This document shows positions 35,864-44,190 of a DNA stretch of 64,000 nt, piece by piece; position 1 is the first letter of the stretch; every line of letters starts with the position of its first letter. Below the pieces are notes generated by a model. The model worked only from the letters and a program-made list of their open reading frames with translations, was not told the origin of the DNA and ran no database searches. The stretch spans positions 2,108,001 through 2,172,000 of the forward strand of contig OZ244910.1 in NCBI GenBank assembly GCA_965221735.1, given 5' to 3'. Source of the stretch: UBA2991 sp965221735 (lineage in GTDB: Bacteria; Chloroflexota; Dehalococcoidia; Tepidiformales; Tepidiformaceae). Both the position numbers and the translations under genes were made by a program.

Positions 35864-36427
35864 CTAGCGCGCGGGCTGCTCGGAGGGGACGAACGGCGCA
35901 ATCATCGTCGGTCCCCAGACAACCGCGCCGCCGTCGTCGAAATCGAAGAGGCTGAGCTGGTCGGCGTCAATGGGGTCGTCGGTGCCGAGGGCGACGGGGA
36001 GCTTCTGGGTGCTCCACTTGGACATGTCGAGCATGAGCTCGACGATCTGGGCCTCGGTGAAGTGGGCGCGGACCTGCTCGCGGAGCTCATCGCTGATGGC
36101 GCCGGGGGCGGTCACGAAGGCGTCGGTGAGGCGCAGGGCGACCTTCTGGTGCTCGGGCAGGTCGCTGTCCTCGTAGTGGTCGATCTTGGCGGCCATGTCC
36201 TCGTCGAGGCCTGCATCCCGGGCAACGCCCAGGCGGAGGGACATTCAGGTGAAGCACTGGTGCTGGCGCGCGCAGCGCAGCCGCACCAGCTCGGTGGTGA
36301 CGGGGTCGAGGCCGCTGAGCCGCACGACGGCATCCTGGTAGGCGCCGATGGCGGCGCCCAGTCCGGGGGCGACGGGGGCGGTGGGAGTGGCGGGCTCGGG
36401 CAGGCGGCGCTCACGTACGGAAGTCAT
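35864..36427 (-). CDS. Carboxymuconolactone decarboxylase/AhpD-like selenoprotein (in-frame UGA)
   Basis: 187 residues if the TGA at 36247-36245 is read as selenocysteine (residue 61). The start is the ATG at 36427, with AGGAGG 8 nt upstream. Upstream of the TGA the frame reads LDPVTTELVRLRCARQHQC-F-T, and after it M-S-L-R-L-GVARDAGLDEDM, an unbroken CMD/AhpD fold. In the family this position is the second Cys of the redox CxxC, so the motif becomes CxxU (Cys58, Sec61). The C-terminal half (HFTEAQIVELMLDMSKWSTQ, then KLPVALG) is also typical. A stem-loop follows the UGA. AhpD-like proteins reduce peroxides or disulfides; a selenol would raise that activity. Confidence 0.85.
36217..36236 (-). 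promoter_or_regulatory. Candidate bacterial SECIS stem-loop
   Basis: In the mRNA, 11 nt after the UGA, CCUGGGC / GUU / GCCCGGG makes a seven-pair stem with a three-base loop. The loop begins 18 nt after the UGA and its first base is G. Known bacterial SECIS elements have a loop 16-37 nt from the UGA with a G among the first two loop bases, so spacing and loop fit. Coordinates are approximate at the base of the stem. Confidence 0.65.
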
Positions 36428-36897
36428 GGGGTCTCCTCCTCGGGCGCGAGGACCGTTCGCAGGCCGAGCGCCAGACGCTGGTGTTGATCGAGGGCGAGGA
36501 GGGCGCTGACGAAGGCCTGCACCTCTCCGGGGCTGAAGTGTTCCAGCAGGGCGTCGATATCGCCCTGCGTGACGCCGGCGACATCGCCGACGAACTGCTC
36601 GGTGAAGGCGAGGCAGGCGCGCTCGCGATCGCTGAAGAGGGGCGAGTCGGGCCATCCGGCGATGGCGGCGGCCTTCCCGGGCGCAACGGGGGCGCCGGGG
36701 GCGGGGCGGGCGGCCTCGCGGTCGTCGGCCTGGAGGCCGGCGATACGGAGGCGGCAGAGCTCAAGGACCTCGGGATCGAGGGCTCGCCAGAGCTCCCCGT
36801 GGAGGTTCGTGATGACGTCGCGGACCTCGGGGGCGAAGCGCGCGAGGCGTTCGTCGAGGTCGGGGGCGAGGAGGCCGGGTTGGCCGGTGTCCGCCAT
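36424..36897 (-). CDS. Carboxymuconolactone decarboxylase family protein without CxxC
   Basis: 157 residues. LDERLARFAPEVRDVITNLH and DPEVLELCRLRIAGLQADDR align with the helical CMD core, and FTEQFVGDVAGVTQGDIDALLEHFSPGEVQ with the second half. The redox cysteine pair is replaced (RLRIAGLQADDREA), leaving one Cys. It overlaps the selenoprotein gene by ATGA, so the two are translationally coupled and may form a mixed oligomer. Function unknown. Confidence 0.78.
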   Translation of the reverse strand: MADTGQPGLLAPDLDERLARFAPEVRDVITNLHGELWRALDPEVLELCRLRIAGLQADDREAARPAPGAPVAPGKAAAIAGWPDSPLFSDRERACLAFTEQFVGDVAGVTQGDIDALLEHFSPGEVQAFVSALLALDQHQRLALGLRTVLAPEEETP

Positions 36898-36965
36898 AGG
36901 GGGACGGTACGAAGGCGGGAGAGGCGCGTCAATGCCCCCACGGACGCTCCCGGTAGGATGTGCGC

Positions 36966-37514
36966 ATGCCGGAGAACGAACGGATTCCCGCGCCGCTCAT
37001 CGTGGAGGCGCTGAAAGCGGCGTTCCGGGGGCCGCGGGCGGCCCCGGCGAAGGACGGCGAGCCCCTGGGGTGGGTGCTCTCGGTGCCGGACACACACCAG
37101 CGCAGCGTCATTGCGGAACTGGAGGGAGACGACGAACTGCGGCTGCTGACGTGCTCGACTGAGGACGAGGCGAACGCGATCGCGGCGGGGCTCTACATCG
37201 GCGGGGCGGAGGTGGCGCTGATGATCCAGCACGCGGGCCTGTATGCGTCGGTGAACACGCTGCGGGGCGTGGGGCTGGACGGGGGCGTGCCCCTGTTCGC
37301 GCTCGTAGGGCTGCTGAGCCGCGAGCCGGAGCTGGAGCCGCAGGACTCGCCGCGCTCGATGGTGCGGTTCGCGGGGCCGCTCATGGACACCTTCGACGTG
37401 CCCCACGCGCTGCTGGAGACGCGGGACGACCTCGGCCTCATCCCCGAGTACTACGCGCTCAGCCGCGAGCGGTCGGGGCCGGCGGTCGTGTTCGTCGGGC
37501 GCGAGACGGCCTGA
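36966..37514 (+). CDS. TPP-dependent decarboxylase, PYR-domain subunit (sulfopyruvate/phosphonopyruvate type)
   Basis: 182 residues from ATG 36966. The PYR domain fold shows STEDEANAIAAGLYIGGAEV with the Glu that activates the thiazolium (in ED/EA), and ALMIQHAGLYASVNTLRGVG, closely like the alpha subunit of sulfopyruvate decarboxylase (ComD) and related enzymes. It is encoded just before a PP-domain gene, and both are half-length, so they form a split enzyme. Substrate unknown. TAGGAT lies 7 bp upstream of the start. Confidence 0.82.
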   Translation: MPENERIPAPLIVEALKAAFRGPRAAPAKDGEPLGWVLSVPDTHQRSVIAELEGDDELRLLTCSTEDEANAIAAGLYIGGAEVALMIQHAGLYASVNTLRGVGLDGGVPLFALVGLLSREPELEPQDSPRSMVRFAGPLMDTFDVPHALLETRDDLGLIPEYYALSRERSGPAVVFVGRETA

Positions 37515-38083
37515 TGCGCCCCGAGGACGTGCTACGGGCAATCAACGAGGCGCGGGGCGACGCACTCGTCGTGCCGACGATGACGGTGGTGCCGGCCTGG
37601 CGCACGATCGCGCCGGACGCGCCGAGCGTGGCGTGCGTGGGCTTCATGGGCGGGGCGTCGTCGCTGGGGTTGGGCCTGGCGCTGGCGCAGCCGGATCGGC
37701 GCGTCATCGTGCTCGACGGGGATGGGTCGCTGTTAATGCAGCTCGGCTCGCTGGCGACGGTGGCGGGGGCGGCGCCGGGGAACTACACGCACGTGCTGTT
37801 CGCGAACGGCGTCTACCAGACCTCGGGGAGCCAGGGGATCCCGGCATCGGGGTCGGTCGACTTCGCGGGGATGGCGGAGGCGGCGGGGTACGCGTTCACG
37901 ACGCGCATCGAGACGCTGGAGGAGCTGCGCATCCGCTTGCCGGAGCTGTTGAGCGTCCGGGGGCCGGTGCTGGTGGAGCTGGCGGTGGAGGAGGCAGAAT
38001 TGACGCCGATGACGGCGCCCGGCGGGGATCCGCTGCATGTGCAGGTGCAGCAGCTGCGGGAGCGGCTCGCGGGCGGGGACTGA
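37514..38083 (+). CDS. TPP-dependent decarboxylase, PP-domain subunit
   Basis: 189 residues. VIVLDGDGSLLMQLGSLATV is the TPP/Mg motif (GDGS ... 25-30 residues ... N), completed by VLFANGVYQTSGSQ. FMGGASSLGLGLALAQPDRR precedes it. This is the catalytic partner of the upstream PYR subunit, and the one-base overlap (TGATG) couples them. ComDE-type enzymes decarboxylate sulfopyruvate or similar 3-substituted pyruvates; with no coenzyme M genes here the real substrate is open. Confidence 0.85.
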   Translation: MRPEDVLRAINEARGDALVVPTMTVVPAWRTIAPDAPSVACVGFMGGASSLGLGLALAQPDRRVIVLDGDGSLLMQLGSLATVAGAAPGNYTHVLFANGVYQTSGSQGIPASGSVDFAGMAEAAGYAFTTRIETLEELRIRLPELLSVRGPVLVELAVEEAELTPMTAPGGDPLHVQVQQLRERLAGGD

Positions 38084-38176
38084 GGCCCGGTTAGCAGGCT
38101 CACGGTTCAATAGGGAATAGGTCCGTAGGGTGGTACCTCGTATCGTTCCCCGAACAGCACTTCCGGAGAGAGCACC

Positions 38177-40090
38177 TTGAACGCTTCCACGACGACGTTT
38201 GGACGGCCTATGGGCCTGTGGCTAGGTCTCGCCCTGCTGGCGCTCGTCGCCATCGTGCTGGCGACGGCTTGCGGGGATGACGACGACGCGGCTCCCGAGG
38301 AGACCGCGCCCGCTACGGAACAGCCAGCGGCAGAACCGACGCCAACGCCGACGGCCCAGGCAACGGCCGAACCGAGGGCGGATGATGGACGGCTGGGGGA
38401 GTTGCGGGCGAATGCGTCGGCGTTCGAGTACCGGGCGGGGAAGCACGGTGGAGCGCTGACGTCGGCGATCATCTCGGATCCGCTGACCTTCAACCTCGCG
38501 ATTGCCAACGACGCGACTTCCGCGAGCGTAGTGGGCTACCTGTTCGAGGGGCTTACGGAGGTCTCGTGGCTGACGAACGAGGTCGAGCCCTCGCTGGCGG
38601 AGTCGTGGGAGAACTCGGACGACGGGCTCACATGGACGTTCCGGCTGCGGCAGGACGTGCGCTGGCACGACGGGGAGCCATTCACGGCGCAGGACGTGGC
38701 GTTCACCTTCAACCAGATCATCTACAACGACGACATCCCCGCGAGCAGCCGAGCGACCTTCACGTACCGCTTCCTGAACGAGGCGGGGGAGTGGCAGACA
38801 GCGCGGATGTCGGTGGACGTGATCGACGACCACACGGTGCGGTTCGTGCTGCCGGTGCCCTTCGCGCCGTTCCTGCGGGCGATGGGCACGGCGATCTACC
38901 CGAAACACATCCTCGAGCAGGCGGTGACGGACGGCGTGTTCGCGGAGACGTGGGGCCTTGAGACGCCCCCGGCGGAGATCATCGGGACGGGGCCGTTCAC
39001 GATCGAGACGTATGAGCCGGGCCGACAGGTCGTGTTGAAGCGCAACCCCAACTACTGGATGACGGATGGCGAAGGCCAACGGCTTCCGTACCTTGACTCG
39101 ATCGTGCACATCATCGTTCCGGACATCGAGGCGGCGCTGGCCGCCTTCCGATCGGGGGATACGGACCTCTTCGGGATTCCCGGGAAGGACTACGCCGAGG
39201 TCTATCCCTTCCAGGAGGAGGAGAACTTCACGATCCACCGGCGAGGTCCGGGCTTCGGAACCACCTTCCTCGCGTTCAACCAGAATCCGGGGACGAACCC
39301 CGAAACCGGCGAGCCGTACATCGCGCCGGAGAAGCTGGCGTGGTTCCAGAACACGCAGTTCCGCCAGGCCGTCTCGCACGCGATCAACCGGGACGCAATC
39401 ATCGAGGGCGTGTTCGACGGGCTGGGGTACCCGCAATGGGCGTCCATCAGTCCCTCGGCGGGCGACTTCCACAACCCGGAGGTGCGCCGGTACGAGTACG
39501 ACCCGGAAACGGCAAAGGGCATCCTGGACGAGCTCGGCTGGAAGGACGAGGACGGCGACGGCTTCCGCGAGGACGGGGACGGCAACCCGATCGTGTTCAC
39601 CATCGTGACGAACGAGGAGAACTCCATCCGAACGGAGGTGCTGGCCCTGATACGGGAGGACCTCCACGCGATCGGCATCAACGCGAGCGTCGAGGCGCTG
39701 CCGTTCGGCGACATCGTGATGCAGCTGACGGCCACGTATGACTGGGAGGGAGTCGTGATCGGGCTGACCGGCGGCACGGAGCCGCACGGCGGGATCAACG
39801 TGTGGCACAGCAGCGAGCCGCTCCATCTGTGGAACCCGCACCAGGCCGAGCCGGCGACGGAGTGGGAGGCGGAAGTCGACCGCCTCTACATCGAGGGTAG
39901 CCAGGAACTGGACCACGAGCGGCGAGTGCAGCACTACCACCGGGCACAGGCGATCGCGGCGGAGAACGTGCCGCTCATCTACACGGTGCTCGCGGAGCGG
40001 TTGAGCGCGGTCCGCAACGTGTTCGGCAACACGACGCCGACACTCTACGGCGTGTTCGACATCCGCTACGTGTACCGCCTGGACGAGTAG
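38177..40090 (+). CDS. ABC transporter substrate-binding lipoprotein, family 5
   Basis: 637 residues from TTG 38177, which has GGAGAG about 7 nt upstream. A hydrophobic leader ends in LATAC with the lipid-accepting Cys32, followed by an acidic and Pro/Thr-rich linker. The family-5 signature is VRWHDGEPFTAQDVAFTFNQ; FRQAVSHAINRDAIIEGVFDG and VYPFQEEENFTIHRRGPGFGT are typical of peptide/nickel binders. As with the copy at 27807, no permease or ATPase is adjacent. The lipid anchor keeps it outside the cytoplasmic membrane. Confidence 0.87.
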   Translation: MNASTTTFGRPMGLWLGLALLALVAIVLATACGDDDDAAPEETAPATEQPAAEPTPTPTAQATAEPRADDGRLGELRANASAFEYRAGKHGGALTSAIISDPLTFNLAIANDATSASVVGYLFEGLTEVSWLTNEVEPSLAESWENSDDGLTWTFRLRQDVRWHDGEPFTAQDVAFTFNQIIYNDDIPASSRATFTYRFLNEAGEWQTARMSVDVIDDHTVRFVLPVPFAPFLRAMGTAIYPKHILEQAVTDGVFAETWGLETPPAEIIGTGPFTIETYEPGRQVVLKRNPNYWMTDGEGQRLPYLDSIVHIIVPDIEAALAAFRSGDTDLFGIPGKDYAEVYPFQEEENFTIHRRGPGFGTTFLAFNQNPGTNPETGEPYIAPEKLAWFQNTQFRQAVSHAINRDAIIEGVFDGLGYPQWASISPSAGDFHNPEVRRYEYDPETAKGILDELGWKDEDGDGFREDGDGNPIVFTIVTNEENSIRTEVLALIREDLHAIGINASVEALPFGDIVMQLTATYDWEGVVIGLTGGTEPHGGINVWHSSEPLHLWNPHQAEPATEWEAEVDRLYIEGSQELDHERRVQHYHRAQAIAAENVPLIYTVLAERLSAVRNVFGNTTPTLYGVFDIRYVYRLDE

Positions 40091-40099
40091 CGGCCGGCG

Positions 40100-40927
40100 C
40101 TACTCCCGGGGGATGCCGAGGGCGTCGTACGAATCCATGCCGGCGTCGTACTTCGCCTGGGCGGCGTTCATGATCTCGATGGCGTCGGCGCGACGGGCGG
40201 TCTGGCCGAAGATCTGCTGTTCGTGGCGGCGGGCGTCGTAGATGTTGAGGTCGCGGCCGCCCATGAAGCTGCGCTTGCAGGCGTCGAGGCTGAAGGCGGG
40301 CCACCGGGCGATGTGAGCGGCCCAGGCGATGGCCTCCTCGCGGAGCGTGTCGTCGGGGACGACCTTGTTGATGGCGCCGAGGTTGAGGGCTTCCTGAGCC
40401 GTGATGGGGCGGCCGTCGAGGATCATCTCAAGGGCCTTGGCGGGGCCGATGAGGCGGGCGAGACGGGTGCAGCCGCCGGCGCCCGGGGGGATGCCAATGG
40501 CGACCTCGGGCTGGCCGTAGGTGGCGGACTCTGCGGCGATGCGGAGGTCGCAGCCCCAGGAAAGCTCGGCGCCCCCGCCCCAGGCCTGGCCGTTGTTGGC
40601 CGCGATGGAGATGAGGGGGCTGTCACCGACGCGCTCGAAGATGGAGCGGTCGGCGCCGTAGGGGGTCTTCGGCGGCGGGACGGCGTTACCAACGGCGGCC
40701 ATGCCCTCCATGGCCTGGACGATGCCGCCAAGGTGCCAGTGGGCGATGAAGTAGCCGGGCGTGTCGGAAGCGAGCACGAAGACCTTGGCGCCGGACTCTT
40801 CGATCTCGGAGATTGCGTTGAGGATGCCCTCGCCGAGCTCCCCTCCGCCGAAGTTCATGGGCGGGTCGGAGAAGGCGACGAGGCCGACGCCGTCGGCGGG
40901 GTAGGTCACGTTCACGGTTACGGGCAT
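40100..40927 (-). CDS. Enoyl-CoA hydratase/isomerase family protein
   Basis: 275 residues. The oxyanion and CoA regions are divergent in the first half (ASDTPGYFIAHWHLGGIV) but clear in the second: AANNGQAWGGGAELSWGCDL, RIAAESATYGQPEVAIG and PPGAGGCTRLARLIGPAKALE. The Glu in QPEVAIGIPPGAGG is the usual catalytic position. Likely acyl-CoA catabolism; specific reaction unknown. It converges on the binding protein and is divergent from the first P450. Confidence 0.86.
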   Translation of the reverse strand: MPVTVNVTYPADGVGLVAFSDPPMNFGGGELGEGILNAISEIEESGAKVFVLASDTPGYFIAHWHLGGIVQAMEGMAAVGNAVPPPKTPYGADRSIFERVGDSPLISIAANNGQAWGGGAELSWGCDLRIAAESATYGQPEVAIGIPPGAGGCTRLARLIGPAKALEMILDGRPITAQEALNLGAINKVVPDDTLREEAIAWAAHIARWPAFSLDACKRSFMGGRDLNIYDARRHEQQIFGQTARRADAIEIMNAAQAKYDAGMDSYDALGIPRE

Positions 40928-41070
40928 CTGGTGGGGCTCCTCGGAGTGAAGTGGGGCGTAGTGTGCGGCGGCGCGAGACCGTTCGCCAGCGCCCCGGAAC
41001 CGCCCGGGGCCGCGCCTGCGCCGATAAAGTGGCAGAATCCGCCAAAGACCTCATCGAGGGAGGCCAACGC

Positions 41071-42423
41071 ATGACAACGAGCGAGGCAAGCGACTACACG
41101 GAGATGATCAACGCGGTGGCGGAATGCCCCGTGAACCTGGAGGACGTGGACCTGTTCGAGCCCGGCGCGCAGGAGCACTGGGCGGACGCTTACAAGATCC
41201 TCCACGCGGAATCGCCCGTGCAGCGCATTCCGGGGGAGGGCAGCACGCCCGATACCGACGGCTTCGTGATCACGAAGTACCAGGACATCTACGACATCGT
41301 GCGCGACCCGTGGACGTTCCCGCAGCCGGGCTTCGCCGGGGCGGAAGGGAACAGCACCGCCGGCATGAGCACGGAAGACGGCGAGGCGAGCGCGCTCGCC
41401 GATGCGATGGCGCTGAACACCCTGCGGCCCAACCTGGAGCTGCACAAGGCGCACCGCATCGAGCTGACCGATCCGTGGGTGGGAGCGACGGGCGCTCCGC
41501 GCCACCGCCCGATGGTCGAGAAGTTCGTGGACCAGCTGATCGACGAGTGGATCGACCGCGATCCGGCGGAGATCGAGTTCGTCGAGGACTTCGCTGCGCC
41601 GCTGCCGCAGCTCGTGATGACGACGATCCTCGGGTGGCCGCTCGAGGACCTGGAGATCCTGCGGAAGTGGGGCCAGGCGCAGGTGCGGCGCTTCGTCTAC
41701 GGCAAGGGCCACCGCAACATCATGTCGGACGAGGAAGAGCTCGAGAACGCGAAGGACCTGGGCGAGTTCATGGCGTACGTGCAGGAGCAGGTGACGCACA
41801 AGCGCAACAACCCGGGGGACGACATGACCACGTTCCTCACGCAGGTCACCTACGAGGCGATGAACCGCAAGCTGACCGACAACGAGGTCATCGGCGTCCT
41901 CTTCGGGATGCACATCGGCGGTCTCGAGACAACGCAGTACGCGATCGCGGCGGAGGCGCAGCTGCTGGCCGAGAATCCCGCGCTGTTCCAGGAGCTGAAG
42001 GCGGACCCCTCGAAGGTTCGCTTCTTCGCGGAAGAGGGGATGCGCATCCACGCGCCCACGCAGGGGCTCTCGACGCGCATGGCGGCCAAGGACGTGGAGA
42101 TTCGCGGCGTGCCCATCCCGAAGGGGTCGATCCTGCACCTGCGCTACGGCGCGGCGAACCTCGACGACGAGGAGTTCGGCTGTCCCGCCGACGTGGACCT
42201 GGGCCGCCCGAACACGGGACGGCACATGACGTTCTCGCAGGGAATCCGGGTGTGCCCGGGGGCGGGCATCTCGCGCCTCGAGCAGAACATCGCCTGGGAG
42301 CGGCTGACCCAGCGGCTGGACTCACTCGAGTTCACACCAGGGAAGAACGACTTCCGGCACCAGCCCGGCATCATGCTCGGCCTATGGGAGTTGCACATGC
42401 AGTTCACGAAGTCGGCTAGCTAG
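41071..42423 (+). CDS. Cytochrome P450 (first of four)
   Basis: 450 residues from ATG 41071, with GGGAGG upstream. The I-helix reads FGMHIGGLETTQYAI (G-x-E/D-T-T oxygen-activation motif), the K-helix ExxR is EEGMR, and the heme loop FSQGIRVCPGAG contains the axial Cys. No N-terminal membrane anchor, so it is a soluble bacterial class I type needing ferredoxin. It shares more with the P450 at 49575 (for example CPVNL-DVDLF-PGAQE near the N-terminus) than with the middle two. Confidence 0.93.
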   Translation: MTTSEASDYTEMINAVAECPVNLEDVDLFEPGAQEHWADAYKILHAESPVQRIPGEGSTPDTDGFVITKYQDIYDIVRDPWTFPQPGFAGAEGNSTAGMSTEDGEASALADAMALNTLRPNLELHKAHRIELTDPWVGATGAPRHRPMVEKFVDQLIDEWIDRDPAEIEFVEDFAAPLPQLVMTTILGWPLEDLEILRKWGQAQVRRFVYGKGHRNIMSDEEELENAKDLGEFMAYVQEQVTHKRNNPGDDMTTFLTQVTYEAMNRKLTDNEVIGVLFGMHIGGLETTQYAIAAEAQLLAENPALFQELKADPSKVRFFAEEGMRIHAPTQGLSTRMAAKDVEIRGVPIPKGSILHLRYGAANLDDEEFGCPADVDLGRPNTGRHMTFSQGIRVCPGAGISRLEQNIAWERLTQRLDSLEFTPGKNDFRHQPGIMLGLWELHMQFTKSAS

Positions 42424-42437
42424 AGGAGGCCGATCCC

Positions 42438-42743
42438 GTGCGCGACGAACGGGAACACCCGAGGAACTCCAGGGCCGGGAAGGCCGACGCTCCGGCGGCA
42501 GAGCGGCTCTTCCGAACGCCGCCGCCCCTGCACGGGCGGGAGTCGCACATCCGCATCTTCGACGCCGAGAACGAGGCGCGGAGGGTCTACGGGGAGACGC
42601 AACGTTCGCGGGACGGCTCGCTCCCGCGCGAAGAGCACGGTCCGAGCGCGGTGCTGAAGGCGCTCGATCCGTTCTGGACACGCGGGATCATCCCCGAGGA
42701 CGAAGCCAACGACAGCACCGATACCGGGGAGCCCAGCGCCTAG
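42438..42743 (+). CDS. Small unknown protein between P450 genes
   Basis: 101 residues from a GTG at 42438, with GAGGAGG upstream. Charged and Pro-rich, without signal peptide or hydrophobic segment; AERLFRTPPPLHGRESHIRI and SAVLKALDPFWTRGIIPEDE look folded, while the ends look disordered. It lies 14 bp after the first P450 and 22 bp before the second, so it belongs to the operon. No family recognised; it may be a partner or assembly factor of the oxidase. Confidence 0.6.
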   Translation: MRDEREHPRNSRAGKADAPAAERLFRTPPPLHGRESHIRIFDAENEARRVYGETQRSRDGSLPREEHGPSAVLKALDPFWTRGIIPEDEANDSTDTGEPSA

Positions 42744-42765
42744 CGGCCCCCAGAGGAGACACGCG

Positions 42766-44118
42766 ATGACGGCGACAGACGAGTCCTCCGCGCTTGCCGA
42801 GGCCATTAGGGCGCAGTTGGCGCTCGCGATCGAGCCGCAGGAGTTCGATACCGACGAGTACCGGCGCGATCCGTTTCCGCTGTACAAACGGCTGCGAGAC
42901 CACCACCCCATCTACCAGGACCTGTTCCACAACCACTGGGTGGTGAGCCGCTACGACGACATCGTCGAGGTCTTCCAGAACAACGACGACTTCGACCGGG
43001 CGGCGTACGACCCGAAGGGGGACTACGAGTTCGGCAAGAAGCAGGTGTTCGGACCGAACATCCTCGAATACGGCAACAGCGACGAGCACCGCTTCCTGCG
43101 CAACGTCGTGGCCGACCAGTTCGTGGGGAACCGGCTGCAGGGGTTCCTTCCCTTCATCGAGCAGATCGCGCGCGAGCTGATGGGCCAGATCTGGGCGAAG
43201 TCGGCGGACGACATTACGAAGGGCTTCTCGGACACGGGCGAGGTGGAGCTGGTCAGCCAGTTCACCAGCCAGTTCCCGATCCGGGTGATCTCGAACATGC
43301 TGGGGCTGCCGCGCGAAGACGAGGACACGTTCGTGCGCTGGTACCAGCACCTGATCGAGGGGCTGGGCTTCGGCGGGGAACACTTCGCCAGGGGCATGCA
43401 GGCGCGCAACGAGATGTGGGACTACCTGGACCCGCTGATCCGCAAGGCGGAAGACGCGCCCGGCGAGGACCTGATCTCGCGCATCGTGCACGCGGAGTTC
43501 CGCGGCCAGCGGATGAACGTGGACGAGATCAAGGGGTTCATCGCGCTCCTGCTGGCGGCGGGGGGCGACACGACCGACAAGGCGATCGCGAACATGTGGT
43601 ACCACATGCTGTACATGCGCCCGGACCAGTTCGAGAACGAGGTGCAGCGCGACCCGAGCCTCTGGACCAACGTGTTCACGGAAATGATGCGCTACGACCC
43701 GGTGGTCCACGGCCAGGCGCGGCACACGACGCGCGAGATCAAGATCCACGGCGAGGTAATCCCGGAGCGGGCGGTGGTCTCGCTGTTCCTCGGGGCGGGG
43801 AATCGCGACGAGCGCGTGTTCAAGAACCCGGACACCTTCGACATGCTGCGCGACGATCTGCACATGGGCCGCGAGCTGCGCTCGGGGCGATATCCGGACG
43901 GTAAGCACGGCCACCTCGGTTTCGGCATGGGGCAGCACTTCTGCATGGGCTACGCGATGGCGCGCCAGGAGGCGATCATCGCCTGCACACGGCTGGCGGA
44001 GGCGATGAAGAACCCGCGGCCCAAGTTCCCGACACACCCGGGCATCACGTCGCCGGTAACCGGCTCCGGTGGCTTCCGGGCGCCGGAAGAGCTCTGGATC
44101 CAGTTCGACGTCAACTAG
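42766..44118 (+). CDS. Cytochrome P450 (second, tandem copy 1)
   Basis: 450 residues. I-helix LLLAAGGDTTDKAIANM, K-helix EMMR in FTEMMRYDPVV, and heme loop GFGMGQHFCMGYAMARQEA with the axial Cys. Soluble, no anchor. It is nearly the same protein as the next gene over most of its length, which points to a recent tandem duplication. The ATG has GAGGAG upstream. Substrate unknown; the order P450, small protein, P450, P450, ferredoxin suggests a shared oxidation step. Confidence 0.93.
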   Translation: MTATDESSALAEAIRAQLALAIEPQEFDTDEYRRDPFPLYKRLRDHHPIYQDLFHNHWVVSRYDDIVEVFQNNDDFDRAAYDPKGDYEFGKKQVFGPNILEYGNSDEHRFLRNVVADQFVGNRLQGFLPFIEQIARELMGQIWAKSADDITKGFSDTGEVELVSQFTSQFPIRVISNMLGLPREDEDTFVRWYQHLIEGLGFGGEHFARGMQARNEMWDYLDPLIRKAEDAPGEDLISRIVHAEFRGQRMNVDEIKGFIALLLAAGGDTTDKAIANMWYHMLYMRPDQFENEVQRDPSLWTNVFTEMMRYDPVVHGQARHTTREIKIHGEVIPERAVVSLFLGAGNRDERVFKNPDTFDMLRDDLHMGRELRSGRYPDGKHGHLGFGMGQHFCMGYAMARQEAIIACTRLAEAMKNPRPKFPTHPGITSPVTGSGGFRAPEELWIQFDVN

Positions 44119-44190
44119 CGGCCCAGCCGAAGCGCTTCGCGTTCGGGATGTCGTAGGCTACGCACACGCACTCTCAGCAGGAGTTAGCCG

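Noticed and set aside
36245..36427. Reading the AhpD-like gene as a pseudogene broken by a stop
   Set aside because: Both halves keep family conservation, the stop is exactly at the redox Cys position, and a SECIS-like stem-loop follows; recoding explains it better.
44128..44139. CGAAGCGCTTCG palindrome before the third P450
   Set aside because: Perfect but short and GC-rich; expected by chance at this composition, no second copy seen.
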